Assembly: GCF_004346035.1 (NCBI RefSeq)
Contig: NZ_SLZN01000017.1
Span: 1 to 63,217 of the forward strand
DNA from: Acidomonas methanolica
Lineage (GTDB): Bacteria > Pseudomonadota > Alphaproteobacteria > Acetobacterales > Acetobacteraceae
Direction: 5' to 3'
DNA: 63,217 nucleotides
A model generated the notes under the pieces. It saw nothing but the letters and a program-made list of their open reading frames with translations. It ran no database searches and was not told where the DNA came from. Shown one piece after another: positions 36,938-46,979 of this stretch. A program made the translations under genes and the position numbers. Positions within the stretch are counted from its first letter, which is position 1. Each line of letters begins with the position of its first letter.

Positions 36938-37249
36938 TTATCCCTTCAGACGATTGCCAGTGTCGGCGTCGAGCGTCGCCCGTCCCGCCGCATGCATCCG
37001 CAGCACGATCGCCAGCCCCACCGCCGCCTCGGCGGCGGCGTAGGCCAGGATCATGAGGAACATCACCTGCCCGTCCGCCATGTGATAGCGCGTGCCGGCC
37101 GCGATGAAGGCCAGTCCGGCCGCATTGAGCATGATTTCGACGGAGATCAGCATGAAGAGCAGGTTGCGCCGGACCATCACGCCCAGCAGGCCGAGCACGA
37201 AAAGGACGACGGCGATCGCAAGCGCCGCGCCGGGATCGTTCGGATTCAT
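36938..37249 (-). CDS. nuoK: NADH-quinone oxidoreductase subunit K
   Basis: A 103-residue three-helix subunit. The second helix carries the proton-path glutamates in FMLISVEIMLNAAGLAF and the third in AYAAAEAAVGLAIVLRM. It starts within nuoJ's last codons (ATGA, four-base overlap), so the two are translationally coupled. Confidence 0.95.
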   Translation of the reverse strand: MNPNDPGAALAIAVVLFVLGLLGVMVRRNLLFMLISVEIMLNAAGLAFIAAGTRYHMADGQVMFLMILAYAAAEAAVGLAIVLRMHAAGRATLDADTGNRLKG

Positions 37250-37824
37250 CGGTCCACTCCCCGGTGTTCGTTGACGCCGACATGCACCCCGTCCGGATGC
37301 AGCGGCGCGATCCCCGCGCCGCCGATGCGCCGCCCGATATGGAAGGCACTGACCAGCCCGGCGAGGAGCAGGAAGGAGGAGAGCTCGACCGTCAGGATAT
37401 AGGGTCCGTAGAGCGCGAGCCCGACTTCGCGCGGTCCGATCGGGGCGGCACCCTGCACGATGGCCGGCACCGCGCCGGACCGCAGCCCGATCAGCAGCGT
37501 GACCAGCAGCCCCAGCGCCAGCAGCGAGGGCACGACCCAGATCCCGCCCGAGAGCCAGCTCTTCTCGCGCTGCTCTGCGGGCGAGCCGATATTGAGCATC
37601 ATCACGACGAAGACGAACAGGACCATGATCGCCCCCGCATAGACGATCACCTCCAGCAGCGCCGCGAACGGCGCGCCGAGCGTGTCGAACACGCAGGCCA
37701 GCGCCAGCAGCGCCACGACCATGTAGAGCAGCGCATGAACCGCCGCGGTGCGGGTGATGACCATCGCGGTCGCGCAGATGGCCACCAGCCCATAAAGAAG
37801 GAGAGATATGCTCATCGGGATCAC
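37246..37824 (-). CDS. nuoJ: NADH-quinone oxidoreductase subunit J
   Basis: A 192-residue five-helix subunit. [24 protein letters not shown] is the broken helix that couples quinone reduction to pumping. GTG 37822-37824 overlaps the nuoI stop (GTGA), the same coupling style as nuoH; ATG 37813-37815 is the alternative start, three codons later. Confidence 0.94.
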   Translation of the reverse strand: MIPMSISLLLYGLVAICATAMVITRTAAVHALLYMVVALLALACVFDTLGAPFAALLEVIVYAGAIMVLFVFVVMMLNIGSPAEQREKSWLSGGIWVVPSLLALGLLVTLLIGLRSGAVPAIVQGAAPIGPREVGLALYGPYILTVELSSFLLLAGLVSAFHIGRRIGGAGIAPLHPDGVHVGVNEHRGVDR

Positions 37825-38333
37825 GGCATCAGCGAGTGGGTGTCGACGGGCGGAGCCTCATGCTCCGCCTCGCCCTTGTCCTTGCCCGGGATCGCCAGGC
37901 CGGAAATATTGTAGAAGCTGTACCCCGGCACCTTGCCCGGCCCGCTGATGAGAAGATCCTTCTTCTCATAGACGAGATTCTGCCGGACATATTCGCTCAT
38001 CTCGAAATCCGGGGTGAGCTGGATGGCGTAGGTCGGACAGGCCTCCTCGCAGAAGCCGCAGAAAATGCAGCGCGAGAAGTTGATCTGGAAGAACTCCGGA
38101 TACCAGCGGCCCTCGCGCTCGCCCTTTTGCAGGCTGATGCAGTCCACCGGGCATGCGGCCGCGCAGAGATTGCACGCCACGCAGCGCTCCTCCCCGTTCG
38201 GGTCGCGCGTCAGCACGATGCGGCCGCGATAGCGCGGCGAGAGATAGGGTTTGACCTCCGGATACTGCACCGTCACATTCTTGTGGAAGAGGTGCAGGAA
38301 ACTCAGCCAGATCGTGCGGATGATACCGAGCAT
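37821..38333 (-). CDS. nuoI: NADH-quinone oxidoreductase subunit I
   Basis: A 170-residue ferredoxin-like subunit of the connecting arm that holds clusters N6a and N6b. Both 4Fe-4S motifs are intact: [15 protein letters not shown] and [12 protein letters not shown]. It passes electrons toward N2 in NuoB. It begins 15 bases after nuoH. Confidence 0.96.
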   Translation of the reverse strand: MLGIIRTIWLSFLHLFHKNVTVQYPEVKPYLSPRYRGRIVLTRDPNGEERCVACNLCAAACPVDCISLQKGEREGRWYPEFFQINFSRCIFCGFCEEACPTYAIQLTPDFEMSEYVRQNLVYEKKDLLISGPGKVPGYSFYNISGLAIPGKDKGEAEHEAPPVDTHSLMP

Positions 38334-38348
38334 GATGATACCTCTTCC

Positions 38349-39314
38349 TCAGGCCCCGGCGCGCAGCAGCAGCACCGCGCCCGTGACCAGCGTGTTGAGG
38401 AGTGAGAGCGGCAGCAGCACCTTCCAGCCGAACGCCATGAGCTGGTCATAGCGCGGACGCGGAAGCGCCGTGCGGAGCAGGATGAAAAAACAGAGCAGCA
38501 GAAACGCCTTGACGACGAACCAGACCACCGGCGGCAGGATCGGGCCCGACCACCCGCCCAGATAGAGCGCGGTCACGAGGCTGGCGATCAGCGCCATCCC
38601 GGCATATTCCGCCAGGAAGAACATGCCGAACTTCATGCTCGAATATTCGGTGTGGTAGCCCGCGCCCAGCTCGTTCTCACCTTCCGGCAGGTCGAAAGGC
38701 AGGCGGTGCGTCTCGGCGATGCCGGCGATGAAGAACACCACCGCGCCGAGACATTGCGGGATGACGAACCACACGTGCTTCTGCGCCTCGACGATGTCCG
38801 AGAGGGCGAAGGAGCCCGCCGTCATCACCACGCCCAGCAGCGAGAGCCCCATGAAGACCTCGTAGCTGATCATCTGCGCCGTGGCGCGCATCGCGCCGAG
38901 CAGAGCGAACTTGTTGTTCGAGGACCACCCCCCCAGCACGACAGAATAGACATGCAGCCCCATCATGCCGAAGACCCAAAGCAGGCCGACGTTCAGATGG
39001 CCCGCCACGCTCCAGCTCGGCGTGATCGGGATCATCGCGAAGGAAATCAGCACGGCGAGAAAGCCGATGATCGGCGCGATGAAGAAGACCGGCTTGTCCG
39101 CGAAGGGCGGAATCCAGTCCTGCTTGAACAGCATCTTGATGGCGTCCGCCGCCACCTGGAGCAGGCCGAACGGCCCGACACGGTTCGGACCCGGACGATC
39201 CTGAAAGAACCCCAGCAGACGCCGTTCCAGCATCGTCGAAAGTGCCGCCACCGCCAGCACGCCGAACACCGTGCCGAGAATGACGATGATTGCCCACCAC
39301 CAGACCATGGTCAC
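38349..39314 (-). CDS. nuoH: NADH-quinone oxidoreductase subunit H
   Basis: A 321-residue eight-helix subunit that forms much of the quinone cavity. GFFQDRPGPNRVGPFGLLQV and the loop ETHRLPFDLPEGENELGAG-like AETHRLPFDLPEGENEL are hallmark sequences. The start is GTG 39312-39314, overlapping the nuoG stop (GTGA); ATG 39306-39308 is two codons later. Confidence 0.95.
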   Translation of the reverse strand: MTMVWWWAIIVILGTVFGVLAVAALSTMLERRLLGFFQDRPGPNRVGPFGLLQVAADAIKMLFKQDWIPPFADKPVFFIAPIIGFLAVLISFAMIPITPSWSVAGHLNVGLLWVFGMMGLHVYSVVLGGWSSNNKFALLGAMRATAQMISYEVFMGLSLLGVVMTAGSFALSDIVEAQKHVWFVIPQCLGAVVFFIAGIAETHRLPFDLPEGENELGAGYHTEYSSMKFGMFFLAEYAGMALIASLVTALYLGGWSGPILPPVVWFVVKAFLLLCFFILLRTALPRPRYDQLMAFGWKVLLPLSLLNTLVTGAVLLLRAGA

Positions 39315-42037
39315 GCCACCGCCTCCGCCTCGACCATTCGCAAACTCCCCCAGGCCGGGGTCGCGAAACCCGGAATCACGCGATAAGGCGGGCAGAAGAT
39401 CACGCCCTCGGGCAAGGCCGGATCGACCGTCACGGCGACCTCCGCCCTGTCTCCGCCGATCTCCAGCACGGCCACGCCGCTCGCGCCATGGCCGCCGATC
39501 CGCACGACCGGCTCGCCCGCCCGCTGCTTCACGGGTTCGGACGCCATGCTCGTCTCATCGGAACCGAACACCTCATAGGCCGGCAGAACCAGACACGCGG
39601 CCTCGCCGCCCGTCTGGCCGCGCCCGTCGGCCCGCGTCGGCACAGCCCCCACATAGCCGCCGGCGGACACTTCGCCCGGGAACAGCCGCACACCGGAGTC
39701 GCCGCCGCGCATCCTGCCGCCGATTTCCTGCTGGAACTTGTTGAGCGACTGCTCGGAGTTCCAGCCCGGCACACGATAGAACGGCACCAGCGCGCCCGGC
39801 ATGTCCACCGCGTAGGAGCCTTCCATGTCCGAGGCCAGCGGCGTGTCGGGCGAGAAGGGCGGCGGGATGTCATGCACGCTGATATTGGCGCGGATCGCCG
39901 TGCGCCCGGAGACGCGGCTGGTCTGCGAGCGGATATGTTCGCCTTCCAGCATGAAGCCCGCCTCGGGCGCGGCCTCGCGGATCGCGGCGAAGACCGGCGC
40001 TTCCGCCGCGACCGCTTCCGTCGCCTGATCGAGCGTCTGCCAGCCGATCTCCGCCTGGATGCCCGCCGCCTCGGCCATGTCGCGCAGCCAGCGCCAGCCG
40101 ACCTGCAACGGCGCTTCCGGATAGACGACCTGCAGGAAGCGTTGCGCCCGCCCCTCCATGCTCACCATCGTACCGCCACATTCCGACACCGCAGTGGCGG
40201 GCAGGACCAGTTCCCCGCGCTCGGCGGTGGGAGTCACGGAATGATCGATCACCACCAGATGCCTGACCGCGCCCAGCAGCGCATCGAACCCCGCCTGCGG
40301 CATCTGCCGGGCGAGATCCCGCTCCAGCACGACCAGCGTGCCGACCTGTCCGGCCCGCGCCTTCTCGAGCAGCGCGTCGAGCGACATCCCGCCGAGCAGC
40401 GCGATCCCGGCGGCGTTGGCCTCGGGCAGCACGAGCGAGAGTCCCGCCGCCTTCCCCTTCGCCGCCAGCGCCGCGGCGATGTTCGCCGCCGCCTCGATCA
40501 GCGCCACGGAGGCATATTGCGTCCCCGACACGATCACCGGGCGTTCCGCCGCGAGCAGCGCGTCGGCGATCACCGCGGCCCGCTGTGTCTCGTCCTCGCC
40601 GAGGCCGGACACGCCGGGCGCGGCCGGATCGATGCAGTTGGCGATGGCGAAGCCCAGCCGGGCGATATCGTCCGGGAGCGCCCGCACGGAGAGCGTCGCC
40701 GCCTTGTCGAGCGCGACCGGCGCGGGGGTGGCGATATAGAGCGGCGCAAGCGTCTCCGCGCCGAGCGTGCGCACCGGCGCTTCCAGCCAGTGCGGAATCC
40801 GGTTGGCGTCCGCCAGCTTGTTGAAGGCGTTGCGCTGCGTCTGGTAGGCCGCCAGCGCGAGGCGCGGCGCGGTCGCGTCCACATCCTCGCCGAGGATCAG
40901 CAGCCCGTCGGAATGCTCGATCTCCTGAAGCGTCGCCACACGCGCCGGGGTGGACCGCAGCAACTCCACCGCCCGCATCGTGGCGCCATGCAGAGGCTCC
41001 GCCCAGCCGGTCGAGACATTGGCTTCTCCCGCCAGCGCTTCCCCCACCAGCCTGCGCAGAGCGAGGTTGGATTCCACCGAGGCGCGGCCCGACATCACGC
41101 CGAAGATCGGGCCGTCCGCCGCGATTTCCGCGAAGCGCGTCAGCGCCTGGGCCGGCGGCACGGGCGTCATCCGCCCGTCCATCACATAGCCCGCCGCCCG
41201 CAGGCGCGACGGCGCGTTGACGAAGTCATTCCCGAAGCGCCCGCGATCGCAGAGGAAATAGCGGTTCACCTCGTCATTGTAACGGTTCAGCGTCCGCCGC
41301 ACCTTCCCGGCGCGCTCGTTCAGGATCGTCGAGCAGCCGACCGAGCAATGCGTGCAGACGGAAGGCGCGCCGCGCATGTCCCATTTGCGGGAATACATGC
41401 GGGAGAACGGCTTGTCGGTGAACACGCCGGTCGGGCAGACCTCGATCAGATTGCCCGCGAACGGGCTTTCCAGCGTGCCGCTCTCCTGACGTCCGAAATA
41501 GACATTGTTGTGCTGGGCGAAGACGCCGAGATCCTCGCCGCCCGCGTAATCCTTGTAGAACCGGACGCAGCGATAGCAGGCGATGCAGCGATTCATCTCA
41601 TGTTTGACGAACGGCCCGAGATCCTGATTGCGATGCGTCCGCTTGTCGAAGCGGAAGCGGCGCTCGCGGTGCCCGGTCATCACCGTCATGTCCTGAAGGT
41701 GGCACTCGCCGCCCTCCTCGCAGACGGGACAGTCATGCGGATGATTGGTCATCAGCCATTCGACGACTTCGCCGCGGAACTCCTTCGCCTCGGGGTCGTC
41801 CACCGAGAGAATCGCCCCCTCCGTGACCGGCGTCATGCAGGCCATGACGATGCGGCCGCGCTTGTCGTCGGCATTCGCGTATTGCTTCACGGCGCATTGA
41901 CGGCACGCGCCGACGGAGCCGAGTTCCGGATGCCAGCAGAAATAGGGCAGGTCCGTCCCCGCCTCGAGGCAGGCCTGAAGCAGGTTCCCGCCGTCCCGCG
42001 CCTCGACGACGCGGCCGTCGATCGTGATCTTCGCCAT
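39311..42037 (-). CDS. nuoG: NADH-quinone oxidoreductase subunit G, long enterobacterial-type form
   Basis: A 908-residue molybdopterin-oxidoreductase-like subunit of the NADH module. In order: a 2Fe-2S domain (CWHPELGSVGACRQC), the His-ligated 4Fe-4S motif HPHDCPVCEEGGEC, two-cluster region CIACYRCVRF with EVCPTGVF, and the extra N7-type motif CTHCSVGC with a fourth Cys in FLCDRGRFG. The N7 cluster and the length match E. coli NuoG (about 908) and not the roughly 690-residue alphaproteobacterial form. It follows nuoF by 12 bases. Confidence 0.95.
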   Translation of the reverse strand: MAKITIDGRVVEARDGGNLLQACLEAGTDLPYFCWHPELGSVGACRQCAVKQYANADDKRGRIVMACMTPVTEGAILSVDDPEAKEFRGEVVEWLMTNHPHDCPVCEEGGECHLQDMTVMTGHRERRFRFDKRTHRNQDLGPFVKHEMNRCIACYRCVRFYKDYAGGEDLGVFAQHNNVYFGRQESGTLESPFAGNLIEVCPTGVFTDKPFSRMYSRKWDMRGAPSVCTHCSVGCSTILNERAGKVRRTLNRYNDEVNRYFLCDRGRFGNDFVNAPSRLRAAGYVMDGRMTPVPPAQALTRFAEIAADGPIFGVMSGRASVESNLALRRLVGEALAGEANVSTGWAEPLHGATMRAVELLRSTPARVATLQEIEHSDGLLILGEDVDATAPRLALAAYQTQRNAFNKLADANRIPHWLEAPVRTLGAETLAPLYIATPAPVALDKAATLSVRALPDDIARLGFAIANCIDPAAPGVSGLGEDETQRAAVIADALLAAERPVIVSGTQYASVALIEAAANIAAALAAKGKAAGLSLVLPEANAAGIALLGGMSLDALLEKARAGQVGTLVVLERDLARQMPQAGFDALLGAVRHLVVIDHSVTPTAERGELVLPATAVSECGGTMVSMEGRAQRFLQVVYPEAPLQVGWRWLRDMAEAAGIQAEIGWQTLDQATEAVAAEAPVFAAIREAAPEAGFMLEGEHIRSQTSRVSGRTAIRANISVHDIPPPFSPDTPLASDMEGSYAVDMPGALVPFYRVPGWNSEQSLNKFQQEIGGRMRGGDSGVRLFPGEVSAGGYVGAVPTRADGRGQTGGEAACLVLPAYEVFGSDETSMASEPVKQRAGEPVVRIGGHGASGVAVLEIGGDRAEVAVTVDPALPEGVIFCPPYRVIPGFATPAWGSLRMVEAEAVA

Positions 42038-42049
42038 GTCGTCCTCTCC

Positions 42050-43348
42050 CTACGCCGCCACGCCGTGCTTCAGCCCGACCGCCCGCTCGAAATCCCTGCG
42101 GAACAGCTTCAGACCGCTCTCCAGCGGCGCGATCGCCCCCGGCGCATGGGCGCAGAACGTGCGCCCCATCGGGCCGATCATCCGCGCCGCATCTTCCAGC
42201 CGGTCGATATCCTCCGGCCGCCCGCGCCCCTCGTCGATCTCGATCAGCAGCTTCTCCACCCAGGGCAACCCGTCGCGGCACGGCGTGCACCAGCCGCAGG
42301 ATTCCTGCGCGAAGAAATGTTCGAGATTGCGCAGCATGCCGATCGGCGAGGCGCGGTCGTCCAGCAGGATCGCAAGCCCGGTGCCCAGACGGCTGCCCGC
42401 CTTCTCCGGCGTCGGATAATCGAGCGTGATATCGGCGTGCTCCGCGCCGAGGAACGCCGTGGATGCACCGCCGGGCAGGAAGGCGCGCAGCTTGTAGCCG
42501 TCCTGCATCCCGCCCGCGCACTCGTTCAGCAGGACGCCCATGCGCGTGCCGAGCGGCAATTCGTAGACGCCGGGCCGCTTCGCGCGCCCGCTGACGCCGT
42601 AGAGCTTGGTGCCGCCATCCTCACAGGCCGAGAGGCCGAGATACCACTCCACCCCGTTCGCCACGATATGCGGAACGTTGCAGAACGTCTCGATGTTGTT
42701 GACCACCGTGGGGGCGCCCCACAACCCGCTGACCTGCGGGAAGGGCGGCTTGGTGCGCGGATTGGCGCGACGCCCCTCCAGCGCGGTGATCAGCGCCGTC
42801 TCCTCGCCGCAGATGTACCGCCCCCCCGAAGGATGGGCGATCAGCTCGAAATCGAAGCCTGAGCCGAGGATGTTCTTGCCGAGATACCCGGCTGCCTCCG
42901 CCTGCGCCAGCGCGCGGCGCACCCGCTCCAGCCCGAGATGATATTCGCCGCGCAGGAAGATCACGCCGTGCGACGCCTGGATCGCATAGGCGGAGATGAT
43001 CATCCCCTCGATGAGCTGGAGCGGATTGCCCTCGACCAGCAGCCGGTCCTTGAAGGTGCCGGGCTCCATCTCGTCCCCGTTGGCGACGAGGTATTTCCGG
43101 CGGTCCTTCGCGGAGTCCTTCGGCACGAAGCTCCATTTCAGCCCGGTGTTGAACCCCGCGCCGCCGCGTCCGCGCAGCCGGGAATTCTTGACCTCCTCGA
43201 TCAGCTCCGCCGGAGACAGGCCGGACAGCACGCGCCGCAATCCGCGAAACCCGCCGCCGCGCTCATACGCCGCGACATCCGGCGGATCGGCCTGATCGAC
43301 CAGAGCGAGCAGGGGCCGCTTCTCAGGATCCTTCGCCGTGATGCTCAT
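42050..43348 (-). CDS. nuoF: NADH-quinone oxidoreductase subunit F, NADH- and FMN-binding
   Basis: A 432-residue catalytic subunit that takes hydride from NADH to FMN. RGRGGAGFNTGLKWSF is the nucleotide-binding loop, GAGAYICGEETAL-like GGRYICGEETALITALEG binds FMN, and the N3 4Fe-4S ligands are in ESCGWCTPCRDG plus the later Cys in TFCAHAPGA. Its start overlaps the nuoE stop by four bases. Confidence 0.96.
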   Translation of the reverse strand: MSITAKDPEKRPLLALVDQADPPDVAAYERGGGFRGLRRVLSGLSPAELIEEVKNSRLRGRGGAGFNTGLKWSFVPKDSAKDRRKYLVANGDEMEPGTFKDRLLVEGNPLQLIEGMIISAYAIQASHGVIFLRGEYHLGLERVRRALAQAEAAGYLGKNILGSGFDFELIAHPSGGRYICGEETALITALEGRRANPRTKPPFPQVSGLWGAPTVVNNIETFCNVPHIVANGVEWYLGLSACEDGGTKLYGVSGRAKRPGVYELPLGTRMGVLLNECAGGMQDGYKLRAFLPGGASTAFLGAEHADITLDYPTPEKAGSRLGTGLAILLDDRASPIGMLRNLEHFFAQESCGWCTPCRDGLPWVEKLLIEIDEGRGRPEDIDRLEDAARMIGPMGRTFCAHAPGAIAPLESGLKLFRRDFERAVGLKHGVAA

Positions 43349-43863
43349 GACGTCATTCCCCGCTTCGCCTCAATAATGGCGTCGATGTCTTCCGGCTTCA
43401 CCGGCCCGTACGTCTCCGCGCCGATCATCATCGCCGGGCCATGATCGCAGTGCCCGAGGCAGACGATCGGCAGCAGCGTGAATGCCCCGTCCGGCGTGGT
43501 CTGCCCCATCCCGATCCCGAGCTTCGCGCAGAGCTTTTCCTTCACGCCGTCGGCACCCGTCAGCCAGCAGGAAACGCTGTCGCACAACATGATGACATTG
43601 CGCCCGACGGGCTTGCGGAAGATCAGGTTGTAATAGGTCGCCACCCCGTCCAGATCGGCCGGAGACATGCCGAGCAGATCGCCGATCTGCCTGAGATGCC
43701 GGTCGCAGATCCAGCCATAGCGCTCCTGCACCAGCCGCAACGCCTCGATGCAGGCTCCGCGCGGCAGGACGTCGTGATGCGCCAGATCGAGGATGGTGGT
43801 GACGAGATCGGGTGCGATCTCGGCCGGCATTTCGGCGCCGGCGGCCGTTTTTTCAGCAGCCAT
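43345..43863 (-). CDS. nuoE: NADH-quinone oxidoreductase subunit E
   Basis: A 172-residue thioredoxin-like subunit with the 2Fe-2S cluster N1a. Its four cysteines lie in LCDSVSCWLTGA and VCLGHCDHGPAMM. ATG 43861-43863 starts four bases after nuoCD; the frame's earlier ATG 43881 lies inside nuoCD and adds only six residues. The Ala/Glu-rich first 20 residues are variable in the family. Confidence 0.95.
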   Translation of the reverse strand: MAAEKTAAGAEMPAEIAPDLVTTILDLAHHDVLPRGACIEALRLVQERYGWICDRHLRQIGDLLGMSPADLDGVATYYNLIFRKPVGRNVIMLCDSVSCWLTGADGVKEKLCAKLGIGMGQTTPDGAFTLLPIVCLGHCDHGPAMMIGAETYGPVKPEDIDAIIEAKRGMTS

Positions 43864-43867
43864 CTTC

Positions 43868-45634
43868 TCAGCGGTCCACATCGGCCATCACGAAATCGAC
43901 GCTGCCGACGATGGCGATGAGATCGGCGAGCGTCGCGCCCCGCGCCAGCAGCGGAATCTGTTGCAGATGAATGAAGGAGGGCGTGCGGATACGCGTGCGG
44001 TAGGACATCGTGCCGCCATCCGAGGTCAGGTAATAGGAGTTCAACCCCTTCGTCGCCTCGATGCAGGAGCGCGCCTCGCCCGGCGGCATCACCGGCCCCC
44101 AGCTCACCCCCACGAAATGATGGATCAGCGTCTCGATGTCATGCATCGTCCGCGGCTTCGGCGGCGGCATGGCCAGCGGATGCTCGGCCTTGTAGGGCCC
44201 CTCCGGCATGTTCTCGAGGCAATAGCGGATGATCCGCAGGCTCTGGCGCATCTCCTCGACATGCACCAGCGCGCGGTCGTAGCAGTCGCCGTTATGGGCG
44301 ACCGGCACCTCGAAGGGAATCTGGTCGTATCCCGAATAGGGCGCGATCTTGCGGTAATCCCACTCATGCCCCGTGGCGCGCAGACCCGGCCCCGTCACGC
44401 CCCATTCCACGGCTTCCTCGGTGGAGTAGACGCCCACGCCCTTGGTGCGCGCCTTGAAGATCGGATTCTGCATGACGAGCTTGTCGTACTCGTCCAGACG
44501 CTTGGGCAGGTAGTCGAGGAAGGCCTTCACCTCCCCTTCCCAGCCCTTCGGCAGATCCATCGCCACGCCGCCGATGCGGAAGAAGGCCGGATGCATCCGG
44601 AAACCGCAGATCTTCTCGATGATCTCGAAGACGTGCTCGCGGTCGGTGAAGATGAAGAAGACCGGCGACAACTGCCCGAGATCCTGGATCATGGTGCCGT
44701 AGAACACCATGTGGCTCGACAGGCGGAAGAACTCGGCGAGCATGATGCGGATCATCTTCGCGCGATCCGGCACGGTGATGCCCGCCAGCTTCTCCACCCC
44801 CATCACATAGGGGAAGTTGTTCATCACCCCGCCGACATAATCAACACGGTCGGTATAGGGGATGAAGCTGTGCCAGGTCTGGCGTTCCGCCATCTTCTCC
44901 GCGCCGCGATGGTGGTAGCCGATATCCGGCACCGCATCGACGATGAATTCGCCCTCGAGCTGGAGCATCAGGCGGAACACGCCATGCACCGACGGGTGGT
45001 TCGGCCCGACATTGAGGAACATGAAGTCGCTGTTGTCGGAATGCCGCTTCATTCCCCAGGCTTCGGGGTCGAATTTCAGCGCTTCCTGCTCGCGCATCAT
45101 GTCTTCGTCGGTGAGCGTGAAAGGCGGCCGCTCCGTCGCGCGCGCGTAATGATCCTTACGCAGCGGATGCCCCTCCCAGGTCGGAGGCAGCATGATGCGG
45201 CGCAGGGCCGGATGCCCCTCGAACACCACGCCCATGAGATCCCATGCCTCGCGCTCCAGCCAGTTCGCGTTCGGCCAGAGATCGGTGATGGTCGGCACCG
45301 TCGCGTCATCGGCGGGAACCGGCACTTTCAGCCGCAGATCGTCGAGCGGACCGTCGAAGGAGGTGAGATGGTAGACGACGGTATAGCCGCCATAAGGAAG
45401 CCCCGCCGCCTTGTGCTCGCGCTGGCGTTCGTCCACCGCCGTCAGATCGAACAGCATCCGCAGTCGTCCGGCGCGCTTGACGGCCTTGAGCACCTCGCGA
45501 ATCTGGCCGCGCGACACCCAGAAGGTCGGCACCTCGTCGCGCGTCGCCTCTTCCGTCAGCACCATATGCGGCGGCAACGCGGCAACGGTCGCGCCCATCG
45601 CCCCCAGACGGCTACGTTCCAGGACTTCGCTCAT
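43868..45634 (-). CDS. nuoCD: NADH-quinone oxidoreductase fused subunit C/D
   Basis: A 588-residue fusion. Residues 1-190 are NuoC ([37 protein letters not shown]), and the rest is NuoD, the 49-kDa quinone-site subunit ([40 protein letters not shown], ending [12 protein letters not shown]). Fusion of C and D is the enterobacterial arrangement; most Alphaproteobacteria keep them apart. No internal stop or ribosome site breaks the frame. Confidence 0.96.
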   Translation of the reverse strand: MSEVLERSRLGAMGATVAALPPHMVLTEEATRDEVPTFWVSRGQIREVLKAVKRAGRLRMLFDLTAVDERQREHKAAGLPYGGYTVVYHLTSFDGPLDDLRLKVPVPADDATVPTITDLWPNANWLEREAWDLMGVVFEGHPALRRIMLPPTWEGHPLRKDHYARATERPPFTLTDEDMMREQEALKFDPEAWGMKRHSDNSDFMFLNVGPNHPSVHGVFRLMLQLEGEFIVDAVPDIGYHHRGAEKMAERQTWHSFIPYTDRVDYVGGVMNNFPYVMGVEKLAGITVPDRAKMIRIMLAEFFRLSSHMVFYGTMIQDLGQLSPVFFIFTDREHVFEIIEKICGFRMHPAFFRIGGVAMDLPKGWEGEVKAFLDYLPKRLDEYDKLVMQNPIFKARTKGVGVYSTEEAVEWGVTGPGLRATGHEWDYRKIAPYSGYDQIPFEVPVAHNGDCYDRALVHVEEMRQSLRIIRYCLENMPEGPYKAEHPLAMPPPKPRTMHDIETLIHHFVGVSWGPVMPPGEARSCIEATKGLNSYYLTSDGGTMSYRTRIRTPSFIHLQQIPLLARGATLADLIAIVGSVDFVMADVDR

Positions 45635-45646
45635 ATGCCCGCCTCC

Positions 45647-46294
45647 TCAGATCGTGTCCGGCGTGCGGAGGTCGCGCACCGCCATGCGCTCCTCGCGCTT
45701 GAGATCGCGCATCGAGGGCGGCGTCACCTTCGTCACCCCCTGGTCGCCGATCATCCAGCTCAACGGACGGCGCTGCTGGCCGATGGATTTCTGCAACAGC
45801 ATCAGCCCTTCGAGCAGCGCGTCCGGCCGCGGCGGACATCCCGGCACGTACACATCGACGGGCAGGAAGGAATCGACCCCCTGCACCACCGAGTAGATGT
45901 CGTACATCCCGCCGGAATTGGCGCAGGAGCCCATGGAGATCACCCAGCGGGGCTCCAGCATCTGGTCGTAGATATATTTCACGATGGGCGCCATCTTGCG
46001 GAACACGGTCCCGGCGATGACGATCAGATCCGCCTCGCGCGGGGTCGCGCGCAACACCTCGGAGCCGAAGCGGGCGATGTCGTATTTGCTGGTGAAGGCC
46101 GTCGCCATCTCCACATAGCAGCAGGAGAGCCCGAAATTCATCGGCCAGAGCGAGTTCTTCTGCCCCCAGGAAATGAAATCCTGCAACTTCCCGACCAGCA
46201 GCGAGCGCCGCACGTCCTCATGCTGCAACAGATCCTCGGGGCGCTGCTTCTCGATCGCTTCGCCGCCGAGGGGAGAGGTAAGGGACCAGTTCAT
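45647..46294 (-). CDS. nuoB: NADH-quinone oxidoreductase subunit B
   Basis: A 215-residue subunit carrying the terminal 4Fe-4S cluster N2. The ligands are the adjacent pair in [13 protein letters not shown], the Cys of [12 protein letters not shown] and that of [14 protein letters not shown]. After the core there is a basic tail (about 40 residues) as in the E. coli protein. It lies 3 bases from nuoA and 12 from nuoCD. Confidence 0.96.
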   Translation of the reverse strand: MNWSLTSPLGGEAIEKQRPEDLLQHEDVRRSLLVGKLQDFISWGQKNSLWPMNFGLSCCYVEMATAFTSKYDIARFGSEVLRATPREADLIVIAGTVFRKMAPIVKYIYDQMLEPRWVISMGSCANSGGMYDIYSVVQGVDSFLPVDVYVPGCPPRPDALLEGLMLLQKSIGQQRRPLSWMIGDQGVTKVTPPSMRDLKREERMAVRDLRTPDTI

Positions 46295-46297
46295 GTT

Positions 46298-46762
46298 TCA
46301 GACCTCGCGCGGCGCTGACGGGACGAGAGACAGATCGGGCGCCTGCACGGGCGCGACCGGGTGCGGACGCCGTTGCTTCGGGCCCCAGTCCAGCGCGCCG
46401 CACCGCCAGAGATAGGCCAGCGCCACGAAGAGGAAGACCACGAAGGTCACGACAGTGATGTAGGCCGCCCAGCCCGCCTGCACCGCCACATCGGCCCAGG
46501 CGTAGAGAAACACACCCTCGACGTCGAAAATCACAAAGAACATGGCCAGAAGATAATATTGCACCGGCAGCCGCAACCGCGCCGTCCCCGTTTGCAGCAT
46601 CCCCGATTCACAGGGAAGGTTCATCGAGGCACCCATGGCGCGCCCGACTCGGCGCGGACCAAGAACAGAAGACAGCGCCACAACGATTGTGAGAAATATC
46701 GCAGTGAATGCGATATAAATCGCAAGAATATGGGTTGTAATGAAGTCGATAATCACGCTCAT
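46298..46762 (-). CDS. nuoA: NADH-quinone oxidoreductase subunit A
   Basis: A 154-residue three-helix subunit, first gene of the operon. The loop between helices 1 and 2 has PCESGMLQTGTARLRLPVQYY, and helix 2 FVIFDVEGVFLYAWA carries the conserved acidic residues. The C-terminal tail is longer than in E. coli NuoA. ATG 46760-46762 is taken; a GTG lies one codon before. A Fur-box promoter is about 190 bases upstream. Confidence 0.94.
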   Translation of the reverse strand: MSVIIDFITTHILAIYIAFTAIFLTIVVALSSVLGPRRVGRAMGASMNLPCESGMLQTGTARLRLPVQYYLLAMFFVIFDVEGVFLYAWADVAVQAGWAAYITVVTFVVFLFVALAYLWRCGALDWGPKQRRPHPVAPVQAPDLSLVPSAPREV

Positions 46763-46951
46763 CACCGTTCAACCATAGGGACAGGACTGCGCCCGAACAG
46801 ACCGGACAGGCGCAACACTATCATGAAAGCACCATCTTTGCGGCATTGTCATTCCAATAGCCTTCACCCTTTGCCTCAGCCTATATCCTGCTGCCAACTG
46901 CACGTCTTCGTGAAAGGCTATTAATTCGGTTTCATAAATTCGAATGAGGCC

Positions 46952-46979
46952 ATTATTTGAGAATTATTCTCAATTACAA
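46952..46979 (-). promoter_or_regulatory. nuo operon promoter with embedded Fur box
   Basis: On the minus strand TTGTAA (46974-46979) and AATAAT (46952-46957) are spaced by 16 bases, and the perfect 17-base palindrome TTGAGAATAATTCTCAA (46957-46973) fills the spacer. Its TGAGAATNATTCTCA core is the 7-1-7 Fur-box form. The palindrome also covers the last codons and stop of the GH15 gene. The remaining 46763-46951 leader shows no gene. Confidence 0.7.

Noticed and set aside
39290-42862. A 1190-codon plus-strand open frame across nuoG/nuoF
   Set aside because: It is antisense to nuoG and nuoF, whose protein motifs are unmistakable. Long antisense frames arise from the strong GC bias at third positions; the product is Arg/His-rich without family likeness.
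43793-46318. An 841-codon plus-strand open frame across nuoCD/nuoB
   Set aside because: Antisense shadow of the nuo genes for the same reason.
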